Translations under genes and position numbers: made by a program
The notes under the pieces: model-generated
Told to the model about the DNA's origin: nothing
What the model saw: the letters and a program-made list of their open reading frames with translations, nothing else
The model's database searches: none
In this document: positions 26,287 through 35,437 of the stretch, one piece after another
How the letters are laid out: each line of letters begins with the position of its first letter
How positions within the stretch are numbered: position 1 is the first letter of the stretch
Source of the DNA: JAIPAN01 sp040403555
GTDB taxonomy: Bacteria > Bacteroidota > Bacteroidia > Sphingobacteriales > Sphingobacteriaceae
Assembly (NCBI GenBank): GCA_040403555.1
Contig: JBBAKN010000003.1
Span: forward strand, 62,001 to 126,000
Direction of reading: 5' to 3'
DNA length: 64,000 nt

Positions 26287-27720
26287 ATGAAAAGAACCAA
26301 AATTAAAGCGCTATTAGCAACAACTGATTTCGGCAAGGAAGTAACTGTTATGGGATGGGTAAAAACCTTCCGTAATAATCAGTTTATAGCCATTAACGAT
26401 GGTTCTAGCATTCACAACATACAAGCAGTAGTTGATTTTAACAGCACTGAGGAAAGCCTTTTAAAACGTCTTACAACTGGAGCCTCTGTTGCGGTAACTG
26501 GTACCTTAGTAGAATCGTTAGGAAAAGGCCAACGCGTAGAAATTAAAGTGAAAAACTTAGAAATTTTGGGCGATAGCGATGCAGAAAAATTTCCGCTACA
26601 ACCTAAAAAACACAGTTTAGAGTTTTTACGAGAAATTGCCCATTTACGTTTCCGCACCAACACCTTTAATGCCGTATTTAAAGTGCGTCATGCATTGGCT
26701 TTTGCCGTACACCAATTTTTCAACGAACGTGGCTTTGTGTATTTACATACGCCAATCATCACCGCATCCGATGCTGAAGGAGCTGGCGAAATGTTCCGTG
26801 TAAGCACCATCGATTTTGATAACATTCCTCGTAACGACGATGGAACGGTAAACTATAAAGAAGACTTTTTTGGCAAAATCACCAATCTGACCGTTTCCGG
26901 ACAGTTAGAAGGCGAATTGGCTGCCATGGCCTTCGGCGATATTTACACCTTTGGACCTACATTTAGAGCCGAAAATTCGAACACCACCCGCCACTTGGCC
27001 GAATTTTGGATGATTGAACCAGAAATGGCTTTTTATGATCTAAACGGCAATATGGATTTGGCCGAAGAATTGTTAAAATATGTTATTGGCTATGCGCTAA
27101 CAACCTGTGCCGATGAATTGGAATTCTTAAAAGGCCGTTTAGAAGAAGAAGAAAAGCAAAAGCCCCAACAAGATCGTTCTGAATTCGATTTATTAAACAA
27201 ACTAAACTTCTGCTTAGAAAACAGTTTCGAACGCATCACCTATACAGAGGCCATTGAGATATTGAAGCAATCGAAACCAAACCAGAAAAAGCAATTTAAA
27301 TACCTTATTGAAGAATGGGGTGCCGATTTACAATCGGAGCATGAACGCTATTTGGTGGAGAAACACTTTAAAAAACCAGTAATCTTGACCGATTACCCGA
27401 AAGATATTAAAGCATTTTACATGCGCCAAAACGACGACGGAAAAACCGTAAGAGCTATGGATATATTATTTCCTGGTATTGGCGAAATTGTAGGCGGGTC
27501 GCAACGAGAAGAGCGTTTAGAAAAATTGGAACAACGCATGAGCGAAATGCACGTGCCCTCCGAAGAATTATCGTGGTATTTAGATACCCGTCGTTTTGGC
27601 TCGGCACCACACGCCGGCTTTGGCTTGGGCTTTGAGCGTTTGGTCTTATTTGTAACTGGCATGACTAACATCCGCGACGTCATTCCATTCCCAAGAACGC
27701 CGAAAAATGCTGAGTTTTAG
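26287..27720 (+). CDS. asnS: asparaginyl-tRNA synthetase
   Basis: Class IIb aminoacyl-tRNA synthetase that charges tRNA-Asn. 477 residues from the ATG at 26287; a TTG 9 nt upstream is in frame but less likely. The N-terminal OB-fold (VTVMGWVKTFRNNQFIAIND) binds the anticodon. Class II motif 2 is TFRAENSNTTRHLAEFWMIEPE and motif 3 is GFGLGFERLVLFVTG. An insertion at about 285-330 is rich in charged residues (GRLEEEEKQKPQQDR). nhaA follows after 3 nt, so the two are probably one transcript. Confidence 0.95.
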   Translation: MKRTKIKALLATTDFGKEVTVMGWVKTFRNNQFIAINDGSSIHNIQAVVDFNSTEESLLKRLTTGASVAVTGTLVESLGKGQRVEIKVKNLEILGDSDAEKFPLQPKKHSLEFLREIAHLRFRTNTFNAVFKVRHALAFAVHQFFNERGFVYLHTPIITASDAEGAGEMFRVSTIDFDNIPRNDDGTVNYKEDFFGKITNLTVSGQLEGELAAMAFGDIYTFGPTFRAENSNTTRHLAEFWMIEPEMAFYDLNGNMDLAEELLKYVIGYALTTCADELEFLKGRLEEEEKQKPQQDRSEFDLLNKLNFCLENSFERITYTEAIEILKQSKPNQKKQFKYLIEEWGADLQSEHERYLVEKHFKKPVILTDYPKDIKAFYMRQNDDGKTVRAMDILFPGIGEIVGGSQREERLEKLEQRMSEMHVPSEELSWYLDTRRFGSAPHAGFGLGFERLVLFVTGMTNIRDVIPFPRTPKNAEF

Positions 27721-27723
27721 CGC

Positions 27724-28896
27724 ATGGCGAAGTTCATTAACCTGAAGCCCTTTCGCGAATTCTTACAATCACAACAACTAGGAGGAATCCTCTTATTGGC
27801 TGGTGTGTTATTTTCTTTGTTTTTAGCAAATTCTGCTTTAGCCAATTCCTTTAATAGTATTTTAATAAGCACTTGGGGCATCCACATATCGGGTTTACAC
27901 CTAGTTTACGATACCACCAGTTGGATTAACGATGGCTTAATGGCTATCTTTTTCTTATTAGTGGGATTAGAAATCAAACGTGAATTAGTTGAAGGCGAAC
28001 TCTCATCTATTAAAAAGGCAAGCATGCCTGTTTTTGCAGCCTTTGGAGGCATGTTGGTTCCTGCAGCCATATTCTTACTTATCAATTTAGGCAAACCTAG
28101 CCAGCATGGATGGGGCATACCTATGGCTACCGACATTGCTTTTGCCTTGGCCATTGTAGCTGCATTAGGCAATCGGGTGCCTACTTCTATTAAAATATTT
28201 TTAGCCGCCCTGGCCATTGTAGACGATTTGGGCGCCATTGTGGTGATTGCCCTTTTTTATTCAAGTAAGTTAGATAGCACGTATTTAGCTTATGCCGGAG
28301 GAATAGTAGCACTATTAGCCACCCTAAATTATTTCGGGGTAAAACGCCTAATTTTTTACCTCATACCCGGAGTATTTTTGTGGTATGTAGTCCACCATTC
28401 GGGCATACATGCCACCATTGCAGGCGTGTTGCTGGCCTGTTTTATTCCTACCAATCCGGTAAAAGAAACTTCCCCCTTAGAAAAACTAGAGCACCTCTTA
28501 TTAAAGCCCGTAAATTTGTTCATTATGCCTCTATTTGCTTTAGCAAATACCAATATTCATTTGGAGTGGAGTATGCTAAAAGGCATTAGCAGTCCCATTG
28601 GATTGGGTATCATTTTAGGATTGGTTTTCGGTAAACCAATTGGGGTATTTTTATTTTCGTGGATAAGCGTAAAATTGGGTTGGAGCAGCTTACCCTCTAA
28701 GGCAACATGGAAACATGTATTAGGCTTGGGCATGTTGGCTGGCATTGGCTTTACCATGTCAACCTTTATTGCCTTACTCTCTTTTAAAAATCCAGCTTTT
28801 CAATTAGAAGCCAAATTCTGCATTTTAATAGCTTCCATTATAGCGGCTTGTATTGGCTACAGTTATTTAAGTTCCCTCAACAAAAAAGCCAATTAA
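27724..28896 (+). CDS. nhaA: Na+/H+ antiporter NhaA
   Basis: Inner-membrane electrogenic antiporter for sodium and pH homeostasis. 390 residues with about 12 hydrophobic segments. The cation-binding aspartates lie in AIVDDLGAIVVIALFYS, the paired-aspartate signature of the family. The early motif NDGLMAIFFLLVGLEIKRE is also diagnostic. It is placed 3 nt after asnS, and its stop shares a palindromic TTAA with the convergent esterase stop. Confidence 0.95.
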   Translation: MAKFINLKPFREFLQSQQLGGILLLAGVLFSLFLANSALANSFNSILISTWGIHISGLHLVYDTTSWINDGLMAIFFLLVGLEIKRELVEGELSSIKKASMPVFAAFGGMLVPAAIFLLINLGKPSQHGWGIPMATDIAFALAIVAALGNRVPTSIKIFLAALAIVDDLGAIVVIALFYSSKLDSTYLAYAGGIVALLATLNYFGVKRLIFYLIPGVFLWYVVHHSGIHATIAGVLLACFIPTNPVKETSPLEKLEHLLLKPVNLFIMPLFALANTNIHLEWSMLKGISSPIGLGIILGLVFGKPIGVFLFSWISVKLGWSSLPSKATWKHVLGLGMLAGIGFTMSTFIALLSFKNPAFQLEAKFCILIASIIAACIGYSYLSSLNKKAN

Positions 28897-29738
28897 TGGC
28901 TTTGCATAAAGTCGATGATAGATTGGTATAGTGGATTGGCGCCAAAAACCATCTGGCTAATCATGGGCACATGTTGTTTTTTAGGTATTACCTCATATTT
29001 TACCGGCTTTTGCGCTTGGGTTAGCAACTCATACAAGCGTTTCGATTGCAGTTTAATTGCCTCGTAGGTTTCTCCACCTACCAAAATATAATACGGATGT
29101 TTTAACTGATCTACGTAGGTTAAAGGCGACCCCTTCTTCCAATTCTCCGGATCGGTGGTAAAGGTTTTCAAAAAACTAGTCGTTTGATCGTTTTTTTCAG
29201 CCAACTGTAAATACTGTTCCATATCTAAACCAAAACCATCGTTTAAAATAATGCCACGCAATGGATTGGCAATTTGTTGTTCAGCAAAAAATCGAGGATC
29301 TAAATCAATAAGCGCCTCCAAATGCCCACCAGCCGAATGCCCCATAGCAAAAATACGCTCTGAGTTACCACCATAGTTGGAAATGGAATCTTTTACCCAT
29401 TTAATAGCCGCTGCACAATCTCTAGCCATATCTTCATAACCAGCAGCTGGAGATAAAGGATAATTAATAATTACCGTAACTACATTTTTGCTAGCAAAAT
29501 TGCGGCCCATCCACCAATAGGTATCTTTTTTACCACTATCCCACGACCCACCGTGAATAAATACCAATACATCTTTAGCTTGGCTTACATCTTTTGGATA
29601 ATACACATCCAATTGATTTCGGGTAGATTTACTAGCTGAAGGGTAGCTGATGTCTTTTTTAATTTTAATAGTAACAGCCAATACAGAGCTTAAACTAGAT
29701 AGATAGAATAGCATGAGGAAAGCAAGTTTTAATTTCAT
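28893..29738 (-). CDS. exported alpha/beta hydrolase (carboxylesterase-like)
   Basis: 281 residues. Signal peptide at 1-21 (LMLFYLSSLSSVLAV), so periplasmic or secreted. The oxyanion HGGSW motif is in VLVFIHGGSWDSGK, the nucleophile elbow in FAMGHSAGGHLEAL, and the likely catalytic histidine in KKQHVPMISQ near the end. This is the HSL/BD-FAE type of esterase fold. It is the last gene of recR-SDR-hydrolase, overlapping the SDR stop by 4 nt (ATGA). The natural substrate is unknown. Confidence 0.82.
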   Translation of the reverse strand: MKLKLAFLMLFYLSSLSSVLAVTIKIKKDISYPSASKSTRNQLDVYYPKDVSQAKDVLVFIHGGSWDSGKKDTYWWMGRNFASKNVVTVIINYPLSPAAGYEDMARDCAAAIKWVKDSISNYGGNSERIFAMGHSAGGHLEALIDLDPRFFAEQQIANPLRGIILNDGFGLDMEQYLQLAEKNDQTTSFLKTFTTDPENWKKGSPLTYVDQLKHPYYILVGGETYEAIKLQSKRLYELLTQAQKPVKYEVIPKKQHVPMISQMVFGANPLYQSIIDFMQSH

Positions 29739-30550
29739 CGGATAAGAGGGTCTTTTTCTTTTGTAAAATGAGTATATACTAATTTATCGAGCAGTTTTGG
29801 TAACCACTTGCTCAAAAATACAGTTAATTTTCCTTGAAAAGTCATAACCAAGGTACGGCTACGATTTTCTACACCTTGGGCAATTTGTTCTGCAACTTCT
29901 TCAGCCGACATCATTTTTTCTTCCACCATACTGGTTTCGCCTTGGGCACTGCCATCTTTTACCAAGGCTACTTTACGAATATTGGAGGCAGTAAAGCCCG
30001 GCGAAGCAATCATTACGTGTAAGCCGGTTTTTAAATTCTCCACTCTTAAAGCCTCTAAAAAACCATTCATGGCAAATTTAGAAGAAGAATAACCCGTACG
30101 ACCCGGTAACCCTTTATAGCCTGCAATAGACGATACGCCTACTACCGAACCTTTATTTTTTAACAATTCGGGTAAAGCATATTTGGTGCAGTATACCATT
30201 CCCCAAAAGTTCACATCCATGAGGTTGCGAATAACCACCAAGTCTAAATCTTTAAATAAGGCCCGCATGGAAATTCCGGCATTGTTTACAAGCACATCTA
30301 TACGGCCAAAAGTTTGCAGCGATTGTTTAATTAAGTTTTCACAATCGGCTTCTTTGGCTACATCGCAGGCTACAGCTAAGGCTTTTACACCATAATCTTT
30401 TTCCAATTGCTTTGTAATTTGGCAAAGTGCAACGTATTGACGGGCAGCTAACACCACATTGGCGCCACGTTTGGCAAAAGCTTCAGCACAGGCTTTCCCA
30501 ATACCTGAAGAGGCACCGGTAATAACTACGGTTTTATTTTTTAAGTCCAT
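29735..30550 (-). CDS. SDR-family oxidoreductase
   Basis: Short-chain dehydrogenase/reductase of 271 residues, classical type. The cofactor loop is VITGASSGIGKACAEAF, the NNAG strand is VLVNNAGISMRAL, and catalytic Ser-Tyr-Lys appear in VGVSSIAGY and GYSSSKFAMNGF. The arginine after the glycine loop (VLAARQ) suggests NADPH. The C-terminal hydrophobic stretch (KLTVFLSKWLPKLL) resembles membrane-associated DHRS7-like SDRs. It directly abuts recR upstream and overlaps the hydrolase downstream by 4 nt. Confidence 0.85.
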   Translation of the reverse strand: MDLKNKTVVITGASSGIGKACAEAFAKRGANVVLAARQYVALCQITKQLEKDYGVKALAVACDVAKEADCENLIKQSLQTFGRIDVLVNNAGISMRALFKDLDLVVIRNLMDVNFWGMVYCTKYALPELLKNKGSVVGVSSIAGYKGLPGRTGYSSSKFAMNGFLEALRVENLKTGLHVMIASPGFTASNIRKVALVKDGSAQGETSMVEEKMMSAEEVAEQIAQGVENRSRTLVMTFQGKLTVFLSKWLPKLLDKLVYTHFTKEKDPLIR

Positions 30551-31168
30551 TTATTTAATCAAGGAGTTTTCATATGGAATTCGGGTAGCAATGGAGCGCC
30601 CGAGGGTAATTTCATCTACATATTCCAATTCGCCACCAAAAGCAATGCCACGGGCAATAGTAGATATTTGTACGGGCAAATCTTTTAATTTTTTATACAA
30701 GAAGAAAATGGTGGTATCTCCTTCCATGGTAGCGCTAAGAGCCAAAATAACTTCTTTCAGTTCACCGGCTTGTACCCGCTCTATCAAGTTATCAATGTAT
30801 AAATCAGAAGGCCCAATGCCATCCATCGGCGAAATTAATCCACCCAACACATGGTATACCCCTTGATATTGAGCCGTATTTTCAATAGCCATCACATCTC
30901 GGGTGTCTTCTACCACACATACGGTACTGCGGTCTCGTTTGTGGCTTTCACAAATTTCACAAATCGGAGCATCCGAAATATTATTACACGTTTCACAAAA
31001 ACGAATTTCGGCTTTTAAACGGGTTAAACTGCTTGTAAAATCAGCGACTTCGGTTTCCGATTGGTTAAGCAAATGCAAAACCAAACGCAAGGCAGTGCGT
31101 TTACCTACCCCAGGCAGTTTAGCAAATTCATCTACAGCATGTTCGAGTAGTCTCGACGAAAAATTCAT
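30551..31168 (-). CDS. recR: recombination mediator RecR
   Basis: DNA-binding ring protein of the RecFOR gap-repair pathway. 205 residues, standard. The helix-hairpin-helix is in FAKLPGVGKRTALRLVLHLL. The zinc motif follows (FCETCNNISDAPICEICES), then the Toprim domain (VCVVEDTRDVMAIE) and the C-terminal Walker-B-like region. First gene of a three-gene leftward operon. A TAAATTAG box is 4 nt before its ATG. Confidence 0.95.
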   Translation of the reverse strand: MNFSSRLLEHAVDEFAKLPGVGKRTALRLVLHLLNQSETEVADFTSSLTRLKAEIRFCETCNNISDAPICEICESHKRDRSTVCVVEDTRDVMAIENTAQYQGVYHVLGGLISPMDGIGPSDLYIDNLIERVQAGELKEVILALSATMEGDTTIFFLYKKLKDLPVQISTIARGIAFGGELEYVDEITLGRSIATRIPYENSLIK

Positions 31169-31172
31169 ACCG

Positions 31173-31180
31173 CTAATTTA
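31173..31180 (-). promoter_or_regulatory. -7-like element of recR operon, predicted leaderless
   Basis: TAAATTAG on the minus strand followed by CGGT and the ATG. It matches the purM arrangement TAACTTAG-CGGC-ATG in 10 of 12 bases before the ATG. Confidence 0.4.
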
Positions 31181-31253
31181 GCTTTTATCGAGCTTTTTAT
31201 CGCTTTAAAAACTTAAATTATTACATTTATAAGGTTAACCAATCAATTTAAAC

Positions 31254-32753
31254 ATGGCCCCAGCCGTTTTATTAAGTTTCATTATAGGCTATTTCCTCGT
31301 TTTAATAGCCGTTTCGTATTTTACATCTAAAAATTCATCAGATAATAACACCTTCTTTCTGGCCAACCGAAACTCCAAATGGTATTTGGTGGCTTTTGGC
31401 ATGATAGGCACTTCCCTTTCGGGCGTTACGTTTATATCAGTACCTGGAAAAGTAGGCTCCATGGGTGGCGACCAGTTTCAATATTTTCAGTTTGTGCTAG
31501 GCAACGCCATCGGTTTTATACTGGTAGCAACCATTTTGCTGCCCCTGTATTACCGTATGCAACTCACGTCGATTTATAGTTATATTGAAAAACGTTTGGG
31601 TTTTTATAGTTACAAAACCGCAGCAGGCATTTTTTTAATAAGCCGCACCATTGGGTCGGCTTTTCGCTTATACTTGGTAGCCATTGTATTGCAACGTTTT
31701 ATTTTTGATACCTATCAGATCCCCTTTTGGCTCACGGTGCTTACCTCTATACTCCTCATTTGGTCGTATACCTTTAAAGGTGGCTTAAAAACCATTATTA
31801 TTACCGATACCCTGCAAACCCTATTTTTGGTACTCTCCGTATTTATGACTATTTATTTTGTTTGCGATAGCTTACATTTTTCTATTCCGCAGGCATTTGA
31901 ACAAATTAAGCAAAGCGGTTATTCTAAAATTTTCTTTACCAATGATTTTGTAAGCAATAAATTCCATGTGTTTAAACAAGTTTTAGGCGGGATTTTCGTT
32001 ACACTAGCCATGGTAGGGTTAGACCAAGATTTAATGCAGAAAAATTTGAGTTGCAAAAGCATTGGCGAAGCACAAAAAAACATGTTCACCTTTACGGGCA
32101 TTTTTGTGGTTATTAATCTCTTCTTTTTAAGTGTGGGTGCCCTACTTTACATATATGCTACTAAAAATGGAATTGCTATTCCTACCGATGCTGCCGGAAA
32201 TGTGCGTACCGATTTTCTTTTCCCTGAGATAGCTTTAAATCATTTAGCTGTATTACCAGCTATTATTTTTATGTTGGGCTTAACAGCAGCAACATTTGCC
32301 ACCACCGATTCGGCCTTAACGGCACTCACCACATCTTTTTGTGTAGATTTTTTAGGCTTAGACAAAGTGGAGAAGAAGCTTGGAGGCATTAACCCTCGGC
32401 ATTGGGTACATATCGGATTTTCGATTGCCCTATTTCTAGTCATATTACTTTTCAATGCACTTAACAATGCAGCGGTGGTAAGCGCTATTTTTACAGTTGC
32501 ATCATATACCTATGGGCCGCTTTTAGGTTTGTATGCCTTTGGGCTACTGCTTAAAAAACGAACTGTGAGAGATAAATTGGTGCCGATAGTATGTCTAGTG
32601 GCTCCAGTAGCCTGTTATATACTCAATGCCAATTCTAAGCTGTTGCTAAACGGATATATTTTCGATACCGAGTTAATCCTTATCAACGGATTACTTACCT
32701 TTGCCGGCTTGCTTTTAATCAGCAAGAAAAGTAAAGAGACTATTAGCTTTTAA
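31254..32753 (+). CDS. sodium:solute symporter (SSS family)
   Basis: Inner-membrane symporter of 499 residues with about 13 hydrophobic helices. The N-terminal region FFLANRNSKWYLVAFGMIGTSLSG and the following SVPGKVGSMGG match the SSS core (TM1-TM2). A later segment FATTDSALTALTTSFCVDF corresponds to the sodium-site helix. The substrate cannot be read from sequence. Followed after 12 nt by a LOG-family gene in the same direction. Confidence 0.85.
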   Translation: MAPAVLLSFIIGYFLVLIAVSYFTSKNSSDNNTFFLANRNSKWYLVAFGMIGTSLSGVTFISVPGKVGSMGGDQFQYFQFVLGNAIGFILVATILLPLYYRMQLTSIYSYIEKRLGFYSYKTAAGIFLISRTIGSAFRLYLVAIVLQRFIFDTYQIPFWLTVLTSILLIWSYTFKGGLKTIIITDTLQTLFLVLSVFMTIYFVCDSLHFSIPQAFEQIKQSGYSKIFFTNDFVSNKFHVFKQVLGGIFVTLAMVGLDQDLMQKNLSCKSIGEAQKNMFTFTGIFVVINLFFLSVGALLYIYATKNGIAIPTDAAGNVRTDFLFPEIALNHLAVLPAIIFMLGLTAATFATTDSALTALTTSFCVDFLGLDKVEKKLGGINPRHWVHIGFSIALFLVILLFNALNNAAVVSAIFTVASYTYGPLLGLYAFGLLLKKRTVRDKLVPIVCLVAPVACYILNANSKLLLNGYIFDTELILINGLLTFAGLLLISKKSKETISF

Positions 32754-32765
32754 AATAACAAGGAT

Positions 32766-33473
32766 ATGATGAGTGATGATAAAATAAGAAATGCCTTTGA
32801 AAATAAAGATTGGCAAGAAATTAAGGTAACCGATTCGTGGCAAATTTTTAAAATTATGTCTGAATTTGTAGACGGATTTGAAAAATTAGCAAAAATTGGC
32901 CCCTGTGTTTCCATTTTCGGATCGGCAAGAACCAAAAACGAAAACCCTTATTATAAACTAGCCGAAGATTGTGCCCGCTTATTAACGGAGCGTGGCTATG
33001 GCGTTATTTCTGGCGGTGGACCTGGAATTATGGAAGCAGCCAATAAAGGCGCTTACCAAGCCGGCGGAAAATCAGTTGGGTTAAATATCGAATTGCCCTT
33101 TGAACAATTCCACAATAAATATATTGATAGAGATAAATTATTGGAGTTTGATTATTTCTTTGTGCGCAAAGTAATGTTCATGAAGTACTCTCAAGGGTTT
33201 ATTATTTTACCGGGGGGCTTTGGCACCTTAGATGAAATGTTTGAGGCCTTAACCTTAATTCAAACTGGCAAAATTGCCCGTTTCCCTATTGTATTAGTGG
33301 GCAGTTCGTATTGGACGGGATTGATGGATTGGGTAAAACAAACGATGTTAATGCAGGAAAGCAACATTCACGAAGAAGATTTAAATCTTTTCCGCATTGT
33401 AGATACTGCCGAAGAAGCAGCAGAACATATCTTCCGTTTCTACGACAAATATGTATTGAAGCCGAATTTTTAA
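32766..33473 (+). CDS. LOG-family protein (TIGR00730), cytokinin-type phosphoribohydrolase
   Basis: 235 residues with the Rossmann-like lysine-decarboxylase fold. The two family motifs are present: SGGGPGIMEAANKGA and LPGGFGTLDEMFE. Characterised members remove ribose-5-phosphate from N6-modified AMP or AMP itself; no decarboxylase activity is expected. The extra N-terminal segment (about 50 residues) marks the longer subclass. Start context AGGATATG is a rare Shine-Dalgarno-like case. Probably cotranscribed with the symporter. A second LOG gene is at 35438. Confidence 0.85.
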   Translation: MMSDDKIRNAFENKDWQEIKVTDSWQIFKIMSEFVDGFEKLAKIGPCVSIFGSARTKNENPYYKLAEDCARLLTERGYGVISGGGPGIMEAANKGAYQAGGKSVGLNIELPFEQFHNKYIDRDKLLEFDYFFVRKVMFMKYSQGFIILPGGFGTLDEMFEALTLIQTGKIARFPIVLVGSSYWTGLMDWVKQTMLMQESNIHEEDLNLFRIVDTAEEAAEHIFRFYDKYVLKPNF

Positions 33474-33581
33474 AACAAGATTTAGGGGTTAATTATTAGG
33501 TATTAAGAGATTGTTGGTAAACTTAGTTGATAAATCAACTCTTACTAAATACTAGTTAAACTCTAACTAAATAAAAACCTC
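33474..33581. other. convergent intergenic region with two small inverted repeats
   Basis: AGTTGA-TAAA-TCAACT and TAGTTA-AACTC-TAACTA occur about 10 nt apart. Neither has a U-tract, so termination by them is doubtful. Confidence 0.3.
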
Positions 33582-34352
33582 TCACTTCAAATAAGTTATC
33601 GCTTTTCCGCTCATTAGCACTCGGTCTCCTTTAAGTTCGCATTGCAATTCTCCCCTACGGAAAGATATTTGATAAGCATGTAATTGAGATTTATTTAATT
33701 TTTGCGCCCAATATGGTACCAAATTGCAGTGGGCAGACCCCGTAACTGGATCTTCATTAATACCGGCTACCGGAATAAAAAAGCGGGAAACAAAATCGCT
33801 ATTTATACCCGGTGCTGTGCAAATAACGCCCATTATAGGTAGTTTAGCCAAGGCAGAAAAATCAGGGCGTAATGCTGCCACCTGAGCCTCTGTTTCATAC
33901 ACCAACATATAATCTCTAGATTTGTAAACCTCCAAAAGGCCTGAACCTCCTAAGGCTTCTGAAAGACCCTCTGGCAAACTAGTTGGGCTTGCCACCCGAG
34001 ATGGAAAATCTAGCGTATACGAATCATCATTGCGGCTAACAGTTAATATGCCGGCCGTTTGAGTATTAAATTGGATGATTTTTCGAGTTTCTCCTAATTG
34101 CGTAAAAATAATATGAGCAGTAGCCAAAGTAGCATGTCCACATAAATCAATTTCTAGTTCGGGAGTGAACCAACGCAAACCATAATTTTCTCCTTGGGGG
34201 ACAAAAAAAGCCGTTTCGGCCAAATTATTTTCTGCGGCTAATTGCTGCATTTTTGCTTCGGGAAGCCATGCTGTTAAAGGACAAACTGCTGCTGGGTTTC
34301 CGCCAAATAAGTGGTCGGTAAAGGCATCTACTTGATAAATAGGAATAGTCAT
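33582..34352 (-). CDS. PhzF-family isomerase/epimerase-like protein
   Basis: 256 residues with the diaminopimelate-epimerase-like fold. It has the family start IYQVDAFTDHLFGGNPAAVCPL, the catalytic glutamate in ENNLAETAFF, and GHATLATAHI. The second half has GVICTAPG and DPVTGSAHCNLVPYW. PhzF itself makes phenazines, but no phenazine genes are nearby, so a general isomerase role is more likely. It lies downstream of the rpoD terminator in the same direction, with no clear promoter box. Confidence 0.85.
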   Translation of the reverse strand: MTIPIYQVDAFTDHLFGGNPAAVCPLTAWLPEAKMQQLAAENNLAETAFFVPQGENYGLRWFTPELEIDLCGHATLATAHIIFTQLGETRKIIQFNTQTAGILTVSRNDDSYTLDFPSRVASPTSLPEGLSEALGGSGLLEVYKSRDYMLVYETEAQVAALRPDFSALAKLPIMGVICTAPGINSDFVSRFFIPVAGINEDPVTGSAHCNLVPYWAQKLNKSQLHAYQISFRRGELQCELKGDRVLMSGKAITYLK

Positions 34353-34372
34353 AAACTAGCAGTTTTTAAAAC

Positions 34373-34403
34373 AAAAAAATCGGGCCGAAACCCGATTTTT
34401 TTG
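34373..34403 (-). terminator. terminator of rpoD
   Basis: AAAAAAATCGGG pairs with CCCGATTTTTTT around a 6-nt loop, with a U-tract on the minus strand. Starts 2 bp past the rpoD stop. Confidence 0.9.
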
Positions 34404-34404
34404 T

Positions 34405-35265
34405 TTAGCCTAAATAAGACTTTAATATTTTGCTTCGCGATGTGTGGCGCAAGCGTTGTAGGGCTTTATCTTTAATTTGACGAACACGTTCACGAGTTAA
34501 ATTGAATTTTTCTCCAATTTCTTCTAATGATAAGGGTTGGCTGGTACTTAAACCAAAAAATAAGACTACAATTTCACGCTCTCTATCGGTTAAGGTAGAT
34601 AAAGAACGACGAATTTCTTCAGAAAGAGATTCGTTAATTAAATTACTATCGGTATCCGGGTCTTTATTCTCTAGTACATCTAATAAAGTATTTTCTTCTC
34701 CTTGCACAAAGGGTGCATCCATAGAAACATGGCGACCAGAATTACTCAACGTATCTGAAATTTTTTCTACCGTGGTTTCCAACATAACAGCTAATTCTTC
34801 CGGAGATGGCTCACGCTCGTATTCTTGTTCTAGTTTAGAAAAGGCTTTGCTAATTTTACTTAATGAGCCTACTTGGTTTAAAGGCAAACGTACAATACGA
34901 CTTTGCTCGGCAATGGCCTGCAAAATAGATTGACGAATCCACCATACGGCATAAGAGATAAACTTAAATCCTTTGGTTTCATCAAAACGTTTAGCTGCTT
35001 TGATTAAACCCAAATTTCCTTCGTTAATTAAATCGCCTAGGGTTAAGCCTTGGTTTTGGTATTGTTTTGCAACCGATACTACGAAACGTAAATTAGTTTT
35101 GGTTAAGCGCTCTAATGCAGCTTGGTCTCCTTCACGAATTTTCTGGGCTAAAATTACTTCCTCTTCGGCGGTAATTAAATCAACTTTACCAATTTCGTGC
35201 AAATACTTATCAAGCGATTGCGATTCACGGTTGGTAATGGATTGGGTGATTTTGAGTTGTCTCAT
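34405..35265 (-). CDS. rpoD: primary RNA polymerase sigma factor RpoD/SigA
   Basis: 286 residues, the short Bacteroidota primary sigma that lacks most of region 1. Region 1.2 (DKYLHEIGKVDLIT), region 2 (TNLRFVVSVAKQYQ, DLINEGNLGLIKAAKRFD, YAVWWIRQSIL), region 3 (VGSLSKISKAF) and region 4 (LSLEEIGEKFNLTRERVRQIKDKALQRLR) are all present. This factor reads the TTTG/TAnnTTTG promoters noted here (family knowledge). Its own -7 box TAGCTTTG lies 37 nt upstream. Confidence 0.96.
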   Translation of the reverse strand: MRQLKITQSITNRESQSLDKYLHEIGKVDLITAEEEVILAQKIREGDQAALERLTKTNLRFVVSVAKQYQNQGLTLGDLINEGNLGLIKAAKRFDETKGFKFISYAVWWIRQSILQAIAEQSRIVRLPLNQVGSLSKISKAFSKLEQEYEREPSPEELAVMLETTVEKISDTLSNSGRHVSMDAPFVQGEENTLLDVLENKDPDTDSNLINESLSEEIRRSLSTLTDREREIVVLFFGLSTSQPLSLEEIGEKFNLTRERVRQIKDKALQRLRHTSRSKILKSYLG

Positions 35266-35302
35266 CTATGGAAATTGGTGCTGCTATTTTTTTAACAAGT
35301 AG

Positions 35303-35310
35303 CAAAGCTA
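35303..35310 (-). promoter_or_regulatory. -7 element of rpoD
   Basis: TAGCTTTG on the minus strand, perfect TAnnTTTG, 37 nt before the ATG. Confidence 0.45.
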
Positions 35311-35437
35311 ACATTATAACGTCTAAAAATCGAGTTTTTTTGTACTTTTTGGTAAAATTTTAGCAATAATTCGGGGATTTATACCCTCACAAAAATCGTT
35401 CCAAATATATATTTTTAGCACTTCTTAGAATAATTTA

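Noticed and set aside
33582..34352. Phenazine biosynthesis
   Set aside because: Only a PhzF-fold gene is present; no other phz genes occur nearby and the family is widely used for other reactions.
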